Shown: piece after piece, positions 35,390 through 46,160 of the stretch
Layout: the number at the start of each line of letters is the position of its first letter
Position numbering within the stretch: position 1 is the first letter of the stretch
Program-made: the position numbers and the translations under genes
Notes under the pieces: model-generated
Seen by the model: only the letters and a program-made list of their open reading frames with translations
The model's database searches: none
Told to the model about the DNA's origin: nothing
NCBI RefSeq assembly: GCF_964340395.1
Contig: NC_135553.1
Span: 24,952,949-25,016,948, forward strand
From: Glandiceps talaboti
Lineage: Eukaryota > Hemichordata > Enteropneusta > Spengelidae
DNA: 64,000 nucleotides
Direction: 5' to 3'

Positions 35390-35597
35390 AACACTGGTTA
35401 CTTTACAGAACTATAATAGGAAAAAAGTTGGTTCACAACAAAAAAATTATCCCGTTGAATCATTAATGTGATGACCCAGGATTGAAAATGGCCCTTTAAA
35501 CAGCAAGCTAAGTCGGTTAGGTCTAAATTTGTCTTATTTACAATGAACGTTTCATTTCATTTCATTTATTTATATGTAGTTGAAGAAGATCACAGAG

Positions 35598-35662
35598 ATG
35601 CGTCTTGTTCTGCTCTTCGTCTGTGTTACAATTTCCACCGCTTTAGCAACAGGTAATAAAAA

Positions 35663-35723
<61 letters not shown>

Positions 35724-36121
35724 ACAACCATCTTGGTCGCTTAAATTGGTTTCAAATGTCAAAGAAAAAAAAATCAAACACCTCTATGTAATTGTGTATA
35801 AAATGACGTGACATCGTTAGTGAACACCCCTGAGTAAAGAACAACAACTCAGTGTGTTCATATCCCTTTTATATCTTTTAGTGTGTGATTCGAACTGGCA
35901 GTATTACAAAGGAAAATGTTACTACATTTACGAAAGCCAACATTACAGCTATAGTAACGCTGTGGATATTTGTGAAGGGATGGGTGGTAATCTTGTTACC
36001 ATTGACAATGCCGATGAAGATATCTTTTTGAATGGTAAGTAGGTGATACAAGTCATAGGGGGGGGGGCATGATGCAAGTCATTGGGGAGACAGACATAAA
36101 GAGATACATACAATGGGAGGT

Positions 36122-36207
<86 letters not shown>

Positions 36208-36336
36208 GACGCACAGAGAGAGGCAGGTAGGCAGGCAGACGGACGGACAGAGACAGGAGAGACAAAGCGGCAGAGACATATATGTCTTTATAAAGACAGA
36301 ACCAGAGACAAACAGACATGAGAGATAAAGAGGCGG

Positions 36337-36388
<52 letters not shown>

Positions 36389-36417
36389 GGGCTGTAGAGA
36401 CAAAGAGGTAAAGACAT

Positions 36418-36482
<65 letters not shown>

Positions 36483-39400
36483 ATAAAACATTGAGACAGA
36501 GTTGGGGAGATGTAAAGAGAGAGAGAGGTTGTCAAACATATACTATTGGTGTTTGTACATATGATTTCAGCGATATGTATAGTGGTCTGAGGCTACACTC
36601 ACTGTCTGATTTGTTGGACAGAATCAGTTTTCGATCGACTCATCCACGATCGTCAACACTTTATTCGAGACTGTCATATTGTCAGGCTCAAGAAGTCGCA
36701 TGAAAGGAAAAGTGATAATAAAATTGATTTTGTGTTGATTTTGACAGCGAAGTAATAGGTATGTCACACCACTGCCGTAGTTGTCAGTGTTTTCGCCAAA
36801 GCAAAGTAAATGGAAATGTTACAAAATAGCTAAAAATATGATTTATAGTAATATATCATTTAAATCTATAGATATCTCATTAATAGTTTTCTCCCAGTGC
36901 TCGGTTCAAAGTAGATGACATTTTCCAGTGTAATGACCATTTCTACTTTTATTTTCGTAATTTTGTAGGGTATTCCCGTCGACACAGTGATCTTTGGATA
37001 GGCTTGGTTTATAATACAGAGGAAGGGGCTTTGAAATGGGTGGATGGGTCATCGGTAAGTTGATCTTCTGTTAAAGTAATAAATGTTACAACAGTTATAT
37101 ATTGAAAATGGCCTTTGAATAAAGCAAGTCTTAGACTTAGTTTATAATAACATTTGGATTGTAAGATACAACGGGTAACACTGAAGTAAAGCACTTTCTC
37201 CTCTGACTTTCTCTATGTGCTACACTCGTTTATAGCATTCATATCAAGTGTAAAAGTATACTGTTTCAATTTGTTTATTTACAAGTTGAGCATGTGGCCT
37301 TTGTAACGTCAATTACCAAATGAAACAGTATACTTTTACACGATATGGATGCTATAGACGATTGTGGTACATACAGAAAACGTTTTACTTTGGTGTTGTA
37401 CATGTACGTGGAGTCGTCCACCCTAACCAGGCTTCTCTTTTAAGATGTGTTTTACAGACTTAAAGACATAATACCTTATAACGAGAATTGATTTTATTAT
37501 GGTTTATTGGTTGACGTCTTATAAGTATTAACGATTCATTTGCATAATTGTCTGTAATTGGGTGATAGCCTAATGAAGAATGCAAGCATCAGATTTCACA
37601 CAATTAATTTTGAGAGCACACAATGATGATAACCGTGACAAAGTGCATATACCATTCAAAAGCTTATTGAGATAGGAGTTAATAGTTAATGATTGATTAT
37701 TTTGCTTCAAATTTCATATAATTCAGTACGAAAATAATGAAGTGCACGTGTCCTGTATAGCCTGTTGCTGTACCTTGTACAAGTACATTTTACATTCTGT
37801 CAATGCGTGTAGGAACAAATATCAAAATGCTTGTATTTTTGTCTTCAATGAAAGGCATTCAGTTTACATCCTAACATTTAACATGTAGGTGACGTATTCA
37901 AACTGGGAAGAAGGTGAACCAAACAATGCCAGGGATAAAGAACATTGTGTACATCTACAAGCCACCAGTCAAGGAAAGTGGACTGATAAACGGTGTGATT
38001 TCCGGAAGGGGTTTATTTGTGAGCGACAACTTGGTAAGTAATTTCTGATAATTGCCATACATTAGATATAAGTGACAGGAATTAAGACTTTCGGTGAAAA
38101 CACGGGAAAGCATTTTTGGTTGTATAGACAGAGATTTCGGTTTGTCTTTTGACAGACAGCACTATCAATGACAGTGAAAACAATTAGTCATGTTGTGTGC
38201 GTACAACCCGTTTCAAATTATTATTCATTGGTTCTGTTTGATAAAACAACACAGAAACCAATAAGAAACTGTATTCTACACAAATACATAGTATAGCAAG
38301 ATAGCAATTTCTTGCTACACATTTTCTATATTATTTATGAAATGTACATATACTGCTAGATGAAGACACAACACACGGGCGTCAGTATTTGACAGGGTCT
38401 GCATTTGATGCCTGCATGGTGGTACCGTAGTTCATTACATTGAGACAAAATGTAGCAAGAAAGTGTGGCATGTTCTTATTAGTTTATGTGTGGTTGTATG
38501 AAACAGAGTCTGTGAACGGTAATTTGAAATTGGTTTTCCGTACTTTTTGAAAAAGTTGATCTCAAGCGTACACCTAGTCTAACAGACTGTTTCCAGTATA
38601 ACGGGAATTATCAGAACATAAAGTATTATACATACTTTATGTAGTCTGGTCTAATCTCGTTGTCAAAAGAGGGTTGATGATTGGCTTATTCTACACAGGG
38701 TCACAAAATATTTCTTATTTTTTAAATATTCCCTAGTACACGACACATGTGTAGTAGCATAATTCGTGTATAATATTTTTCTTCGGAAAACAACAACCTA
38801 AGAAATACAACGTGTTCTTACGTTATTCGACATGTATTTTGAAGTGCGAGTAAAATGTTTACCTAATATCAAAGCATAAACTAATTTCAAGCCTTAAATA
38901 AATCATTTGTTACAACAAATTAAACCATGATATCTTTCAGTCTGCAAAGTCCTGCCCGTTGGAGTCGAAAATGGAGCCATACCAGATTCTCAGATGACAG
39001 CAAGTAGTTCCTGGGACAATCACCACGTCCCACACCAAGGCCGATTGAATTGGAAACCACTAAATTCTGGGTTTTATTCACATGCATGGTGCGCAAAACG
39101 AAACAAAGTTGGCGAGTGGTTACAAATTGATTTGGGGTCCAATAGGATGGTTACTAAAGTTGCGACGCAAGTACGTAATATTTACATGTTTATGCCTTTA
39201 TAAATTTGTATAAAATAGGCAGTAAATACAAATAATAAAATCAAGTTAAACACAGCTGGTATCCCGTACAGTGATATTTTGAATCTTAAAACGTCACAAA
39301 CTATGCACTATACAGTTGGATACTATATGTATTATCAATGGTTACGTTTGTTAGTAATTCTAGACTGAGGTTTTACGCTTTAATACATTGTTTTCAGCAT

Positions 39401-40528
39401 TGAATGTATTTGCCCGATGACTTTACAATGTAGTAAATTGAATGACTAATGATAGTACTGGTATTGTGTTATTTTTACAACCATCAGGGAAGAGGTGACC
39501 CTGTGAATCCACCACAGTGGGTTACTGGCTACAAGTTATGTATTTTCCCGATGATTTTACAATGTAGTAAATTGAATGACTAATGATAGTACTGGTATTG
39601 TGTTATTTTTACAACCATCAGGGAAGAGGTGACCCTGTGAATCCACCACAGTGGGTTACTGGCTACAAGTTACGTTACACCAACGGCGTGACTTGGCGTT
39701 ATGTGAAAAACTCTACTGATGGTACTGACAAGGTACGTGGTGAAAATTGTTGATCATGTAGTCGATATACCACCCCGGCCTACAAGGTTCGCCATTTTTT
39801 ACATATAAATTGAATTTAAAATGTGTTTAAAATGCCAATTTTAATGAGAAGAATACTGTTCACATGTACCATCACAGAGGACTAAATGTAACTAGGTTGT
39901 GGTTAAAATAGGGAAGGTGTTGGGTCATGGCAAACATTACATGTCAAAAAGATGATCTTTGCACTTGATAGATTTATCATTACATATACCATACCACACG
40001 AGTTCATTCTCGCAAACCAGAGTTGATATGTCTTCAAAAACACTGCGAAATAACAAGATGTGTCTTGAACGGTGCCGTAAAAGAGGCTGTAGTTTACGAC
40101 GATGCACTGCTGCATCATTTATATCGACTACATGGCCATTCCTTCCAAATCCATACGAGGAAATCTGATCATCAATTTATTGTCTACTGTGAGTCTAGTT
40201 GTGTTCTGATTTATTTATATAACTATATGTCGTTTGTTTATCTATAGCTGCAATAATTGTAGAGTTTGTTTTGGTTTTCCGTTTTCTTCTGTTTTTGTAA
40301 GCGTAAACGGGAAAAACACCCTCAAAATAAAAAAGAAACGCTACAATTATTGCAGCTAGTTTATCTATAATTATTTCTTTCCAGGTTTATACGGGGAATT
40401 CTGACCGAACAACAATTATCTACCATGAGTTAGGGTCCGATTCGTTTATCGCTCGATATGTACGGTTCGTGGTTCAGACATATTATACACATATGTCGAT
40501 GAGAGTGGAGGTATATAGTTGCGAGTGA
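35598..40528 (+). CDS. Secreted C-type lectin and F5/8 type C (discoidin) protein
   Basis: Seven exons join in frame to 307 aa: 35598-35652, 35882-36034, 36969-37054, 37889-38033, 38941-39170, 39622-39732, 40385-40528. Residues 1-17 are a signal peptide (MRLVLLFVCVTISTALA). A C-type lectin fold spans about 20-146, with six Cys (20, 31, 49, 118, 134, 142), WIGL at 79-82, an EPN sugar/calcium motif at 108-110 and WTD at 129-131 in place of the usual WND. A discoidin domain spans Cys148-Cys306, with EWLQIDLG and RYVRFVVQ. EPN usually means mannose-type binding; the WTD change could weaken calcium binding. The expected role is an extracellular glycan- or membrane-binding lectin, perhaps in immunity or adhesion. 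Intron 5 carries a duplicated copy of the start of exon 6. A LINE ends about 200 bp upstream of the ATG. Confidence 0.9.
35667..35720. repeat. GT microsatellite
   Basis: (GT)n just inside intron 1 of the lectin gene, 15 bp after the splice donor. Confidence 0.98.
36122..36481. repeat. GA then GACA compound microsatellite
   Basis: (GA)n of about 80 bp followed by two (GACA)n blocks (about 36338-36387 and 36421-36480), in intron 2 of the lectin gene. Confidence 0.95.
36577..36925 (-). mobile_element. Truncated inverted copy of the 18.9-kb TIR element
   Basis: Reverse-complemented, this stretch aligns with 19500-19825. Shared blocks include GAGCACTGGGAGAAAACTAT, TTTTGTAACATTTCCA, CGAAAACAC and the TACACTCACTGTC end. 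It lies in intron 2 of the lectin gene and ends about 45 bp before exon 3. Only one terminus is present. Confidence 0.7.
37227..37360. mobile_element. Small foldback MITE
   Basis: About 134 bp. GTGTAAAAGTATACTGTTTC on the left is perfectly mirrored by GAAACAGTATACTTTTACAC on the right, and pairing continues outward (TATAGCATTCATATC against GATATGGATGCTATA). It is in intron 3 of the lectin gene. Confidence 0.85.
39405..39672. repeat. 134-bp tandem duplication spanning a splice acceptor
   Basis: Units 39405-39538 and 39539-39672 are nearly identical (differences near 39412 and 39421). Each contains the intron 5 acceptor and the first 51 bp of exon 6 of the lectin gene. The first copy lacks the rest of the exon and reads into an in-frame stop (TAA, about 39580), so only the second copy makes a working exon. 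Confidence 0.9.
40247..40357. mobile_element. MITE with 17-bp TIRs and direct repeats
   Basis: GCTGCAATAATTGTAG at the left end is mirrored by CTACAATTATTGCAGC at the right. The flanks carry a direct repeat GTTTATCTATA (40236-40246 and 40359-40369), a likely target-site duplication. It sits in intron 6 of the lectin gene, ending about 30 bp before exon 7. Confidence 0.85.
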
Positions 40529-40795
40529 AAAGATACAATTTTCTTGCGAAGTTTTCTGCAAATGTAGGGGATTAAACTGAAAGTAATAATAGAACTATAA
40601 TTGTGACACTTGACACAATTTCGATGATTTCACTTTTATAATTTGAATGCCTTGTTCTGCAACGATAAAGAAATTGGGTCGCTGTTCTTCGGTAAAATAA
40701 ACGTCTGTTCTGTATTGAGAAATAAAATAATTGATCTCCCTATCTTTACTAGTGTTACTTGGTGTTTCCTACAGTTTGATTGTTAGACGCTATAG

Positions 40796-40929
<134 letters not shown>

Positions 40930-41626
40930 ATCCTCATCCATATGGCCATTTCAATACGATAAGTACTATAACACTTTACATATGACCCGTCCGTACATCA
41001 AAGTGATAATTTATGACATTGCACATACCGTGTCCGGACCACATGGCGATTTTCATATAGAGAAATGTTATTAATAAAGTGTTTCCAATTATGTATTTCC
41101 AGTTATATATATTAAAAACTGTCGAATGATTGTTGCCACGTCAGTTAATTAATTGTTACATTGTACTTAAAATGTTGCTAAATACAGTTGACGCTACGAC
41201 CACCTGTGGATTCGAATTCCATACTCGCTATAGCCAGTCATATGCACGAAAGGGTCGTGCCAGCTAAAGTACAGCAACAAATAGCGGTTTCCAAGTTTAC
41301 ACAAAAATTGTGTACCGTTAGAAGTTTTCTAATTAGGCAGACGTATGCATATGGTTAGGAAAAGGCGCTGACGTATTTCAGTAATGGTGTCACCCTACAC
41401 TATGATTTTGTATACAAAACAAATGTCGCAGAATCTTCATTCCTGTGGTTAATGGTTCTCGTGTGGTCACTGCTTATGCGCGTTCTCCATCCGCGCATAA
41501 TCATCGATCATAATAGAACAAGAGAACAAAAAGAACAATGTTATCATTGACTGTTGATTCGTAGATTTCCACATGTTTTGTTAACAACAACTTTTCACCG
41601 TACCTGTTTTTAAAAAAATTCTTGCT
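40930..41626. other. Intergenic, no gene seen
   Basis: Sequence between the lectin gene and the 41.6-kb reading frame. No recognised feature. Confidence 0.4.
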
Positions 41627-41980
41627 ATGGCCACACACCCTGAAATGGGATATTGGTTTTATCCGACATACATGACAGACAAGATAAGATATGAAGAAAG
41701 TTATCAGTCCATACTTGATCTGGAATACTATCTTCTCTCTGAACAACACATGCCGAAGGAGTTCAAACCCGATGGCTTCCAGCTTTACGAAATCGCTCTC
41801 GCCATCGAACAAGTCGTGGATAGCCATCGATTTGATGCGGACATCAAACGTCGTCTTCTTGTTGCAGCGTTGCTATCTGGTTTGTTCACTATAGACCACA
41901 TCATTAATTTCCAACTCTTGATGGATGAGTTACCGCTGCCGTGTTTGGAAGGTAAAACAGTTGATCACTTCATCTTCTGA
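41627..41980 (+). CDS. Orphan 117-aa protein or first exon
   Basis: Not recognised. The frame opens with a real ATG (MATHPEMGYWFYPTYMTD) and reads an acidic, helix-rich sequence with no repeats and balanced amino-acid use. It is richer in C and G at third positions than its surroundings, which favours coding. A possible splice donor (GAAG then GTAAAAC, after 41951) lies near the end. The true product may therefore be longer, with the last ten residues (KTVDHFIF region) being intron. No signal peptide or membrane segment is apparent. A chance frame cannot be ruled out. Confidence 0.4.
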   Translation: MATHPEMGYWFYPTYMTDKIRYEESYQSILDLEYYLLSEQHMPKEFKPDGFQLYEIALAIEQVVDSHRFDADIKRRLLVAALLSGLFTIDHIINFQLLMDELPLPCLEGKTVDHFIF

Positions 41981-42325
41981 TGGAAATTAATTTAAAACCC
42001 ACCTTTCGGAAATTACTTTATTTTAGCCCCCTTTTTTCAGCACTATAATACATGATGATTTGTGGGGATATACTATATCACCCCCACGTGATACACAAAT
42101 CAACACTTATTTTCTCTTCCGTGGGGATCTTTGTTGTTGACATTTCAGGATTGTGTATAGTTTGATATTTAAAAAAAATACAAATTGAAAATTGCACTTG
42201 CTGCAACTTGGACACTTTTTGTTCATCAAATAACCAAAGATATATTCACTAGAATTTGGTTAATTATTTATAAAAATACACTGTATCTGTTCATTACATT
42301 AGTGGTACAGAGTCATTTTTTTGTT

Positions 42326-43297
42326 TAGGGGTGGACCATTTGATATCCTGGGGGGGGGGGGGGCTTGGAAGATTTCGGGAAAAAAAGAGGCCAAATGGAG
42401 TTGCTTGAAAAAAAATCCGGATATGAGTGGGTGATGGAAAAAAAAGATGGACCACTGCTGCTAGAAAAAAAATGTCTTGCCAGGGAAATGATGCACAAGT
42501 TCGAGTGTACTGTTCAACCTGCTCGTACCTCTCCAACCAGGACACTTGTCAGATCAACACATGTCAGGGACCAGTCAGTTTCGTTAGCCTGTGGTACATA
42601 TATATATATTTGTTCTTGTCTCCGTTTCTTTCATAAATGGTTTAAATATTACTTCATGTAAGGGTTCAAACATAACTATACATAAAATTATACATATATA
42701 TACATGTATTACCACACTACCACACTAGTTACAGAACATGCCATGTAAATGTTTGGCTGTTTCACAATCAGGGCTTCACTTATCTTGCACTTTGGGGCAA
42801 AAGTGAACTTGAAGGTTTGTAATGGTAATCTTCATACTATTAGATAGTTTATAAAAGAACTTAAATCTAAATTGTTCTAGTCTCTTCAGTATGAATTTGT
42901 CAGAAGGGATGAATATACTTCCTATTTCGGACACTACATGTATCACCACAAATCAAATTCAAGTTTCTATTGTAAACTAGGTATGACCTCCTGAAGTGCT
43001 CTAGCATACCAGTGACTTTGCTATACATGCAATATCAATGCCCCTATACCTATGTTACAGGCCCACTTTTATAACATGGAAAACTTATTTTAAAAGTTAT
43101 ATCTACTTAAGCTTTTCGAAGCTTGGCAATATTACCTCAGAGGCTATGAATAACCTAAAAATTGCCTAAATAGAAACAAAAAACTCCAGATCGGACACCA
43201 TCACCCCAGAGGCCACCCATTCGTTAAACCAACAATACGATTCACCAAAATTGGTAAAAACTTCAACAGCTTCTAGAAGGAGACCCCCTAGGACCCC

Positions 43298-43348
<51 letters not shown>

Positions 43349-44161
43349 AATAGGTGGACATGTCCCAGTCTCAAATCAAAGTTCTTCCCTCCACCTCTTA
43401 CTGTCAAGATGCTATGAAACTTTATATAAAAAATGTTTCAACCTCATGTAGTTGCTTTTTACATGTTAGAGCTGTCTTGTAAAGCTTGCAAATTGTTGTC
43501 TGAAAGTGTCTATGAATAGCCTAAAAATTGCCTTTAGGAGTAAAAATCCTCCAGGGGAGACCCCCTAGAACCCCCCTACACACACACTCACACAATAGGT
43601 GGACATATCCCAGTCTCAAAAGCTCTTCCCTCTACAGCTTATATATTGTCAAGATGCTTTGAAACTTTATTCACGGGGGTCAGTGACTTTTTGTCGGCCC
43701 AATGGAAAAAACACTGACCACCCCCTATCCCCCCAGGCTGGAGAAACTGACCAGTGTGTCTGAATGTTTGAGCTCACCAATCAAGTTTCCGATTTCCATT
43801 TTCAGTGTGTCATCATACCATGGCATAAAAGCTGTCAATGATGTTTATTTAATTGAAAATCAAACATGTATTGAAATATGTAATTTCTAAATATAATCTG
43901 TGTGTGATAGAACAGCATATTTTTACTCTCTGTATTTCCGTGTGCGAAAACCAAACAGAGAATTTTGGCAACAAAAGTAGGTGTTCAACATTGCCATAAA
44001 AAATCCGGATATCTCAAAGAAGGAAAGAAAAAAATGTTGCCAGCATAGGCGAAGGAGAAAAAAAAATAATTCACAGACAAGCAGGTGAGATAAAAAATAA
44101 TGACTCTCTACCTATCTTCCAAGCCCCCCCCCCCCGGGATATCAAATGGTCTACCCCCTCT
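42326..44161. mobile_element. 1.8-kb TIR element with G/C homopolymer ends
   Basis: The left end reads AGGGGTGGACCATTTGATAT then CC, a G-run and CTTGGAAGAT. The right end is its near reverse complement (ATCTTCCAAG, C-run, GGGATATCAAATGGTCTACC). Inside, a block around ACCCCC, a CA run and AATAGGTGGACAT is directly duplicated (about 43260-43430 and 43550-43670). No transposase is evident. A hAT-type origin is a guess. Confidence 0.75.
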
Positions 44162-45719
44162 AAAGGCAGTGTACTACAGACACAGATTAAAATAGTAATC
44201 GCCGTTGAGGGCGCACAGCTACAAAAATACGTTGATCCAAAGGTGATGCGATACTGTTCAGGGGGTGGGTGTATGATATTACGAGTAGGTTATTATACCT
44301 AACAAAGTATTTTTAAAAAACGTTCCAGTATAGCAGCTAGTGCAGTTTTAAATTAAAAACCTCATACTGTATTGAACAAATTTACTAGAAGACTTTCAGT
44401 TTTGAAATGTACTCTAGTCCGTATTTTGATATTGATTTATGACAATTTGGTTAATATCTTATTTTTTTTTTGAATTCATGATCTCATCTGTACAGAAAGC
44501 CCACCTTGCAATAAAAGAATACAAGACTGTCTGAATACTGTGTCATCTAAGGAATACTTGGCAAATATCTGAGGATTATATACATCGGCACTTGGATCTA
44601 GTTGTGACTTGGATCAATTTCTCTAAGTATACATAATCCTGTCATATCCTATGATGGGACTTTAATAGCACCTAGAAGCGACTATGGAGAAATGGGCGTG
44701 CATTTGCAGAACGACACCGTCGGCGATACGACACTAGCATGGGCGCCACCAACGTTGATCATTTCCAGATACCAACTGTGATCATGTAGTCACCTCGAAG
44801 ACAGAAATTGATGGAGTGTATAAATACGATATGAAGACTTCTCATTTTGTAACTTAAATAAACTTCGATTGAGAAGGGAAAAGGTTTATAAATTAGATAA
44901 ACCTTACTACGTTATATCATTAAAAGCTATAAGTATTGATAAACAAAAAAAAAACATTAAAAAGACAACAAAAAATGTTCTGCGCTTAAATTTGGCAGCA
45001 TTTATTAACATTTTATTTTCTATTTCATATTTTGTTGTCAGCCAAAGAATTTCAATACCTACATTATATACAGTCAACTTACCAATTATCAAATCATAGT
45101 GATACTTATCTCATTCACTGCCATGGCAACCATGAATGTCAACACAGTTGCAAAACTAACATTTGGTGCTGGAAATCTAGTCTTGTTCCTTGACTGTTGT
45201 TTGTGTGTTCTATTTCTTCAGCACATAAAATAAATCTTTAAACCTTTTCTCATTCAGTTTCATCCATTCTATGTCAGTGTATCCTGTTTTTAATTACTAG
45301 TACTCTGTTGACCTGCAGTGAACCACTTCATTTGCCAGCTAGGCTTTCTTGTTAGTCTACCTGGCATGACTACTATTCACATTTGCATTGCAAATACAAA
45401 CAAAAATACAAAATACAAACAAAATACAAAAACAGTGGAATTTATATTTGCCTTTGTACCACATTTTGCTCTAATATAATAAATAGTTCAATTATGTACA
45501 TTTCAGCGTATTGTGTCATTTATGTTAACATGTTAACAATCAATCAATCAATTGTGATCAGATTGGGTTTCTGGTTAACAAGCCATGAAGAGACTACTAA
45601 GGCAACACATTAATTTGTCAAGTACTTAGGTAATAGGTTTCTATGTTCATCAGCTCTTACTTGCATGGATTTCCTTGTCTGGAAACTTTGCAAGACATCA
45701 TGGATTGCTTGAAATAAGC
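44162..45719. other. Intergenic, no gene seen
   Basis: AT-rich sequence; a short GC-richer patch near 44690-44760 has no supportable exon. Confidence 0.4.
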
Positions 45720-46160
45720 TCAACTGCAACACATTTACACTGTGGGGCACTATGCAATGCCGGGGGTGCCAAGGGGGGGGGGGGGGTTACTGCAACGCAT
45801 TTACACTGTGGGGCACTATGCAATGCCGGGGGTGCCAAGAAGGGGGGGGGGGGGGGTTTACTGCAACGCATTTACACTGGGGCACTATGCAATGCCAGAG
45901 GTGCCAAGAAAGGGGGGGGGGGGGTTTAGACCTGTATGTGGGGTACTATGTAATGCCAGAGGTGCCAAGAAGGGGGGGGGGGTTACTGCAACGCATTTAC
46001 ACTGTGGGGCACTATGCAATGCCAGAGGTGCCAAGAAGGGGGGGGGGGGGGTTACTGCAACGCATTTACACTGTGGGGCACTATGCAATGCCAGAGGTGC
46101 CAAGAAGGGGTTAGACCTGTATGTGGGGTACTATGCAATGCTGGAGTTGCCAACAGGTGG
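45720..46160. repeat. G-rich minisatellite, about 70 bp x 6
   Basis: Six to seven units combine CACTATGCAATGCC, GGTGCCAAGA, a run of 8-14 G, and TTACTGCAACGCATTTACAC. Two units instead carry a TTAGACCTGTATGTGGGGTA spacer. Glycine-rich frames are artefacts. Confidence 0.9.
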
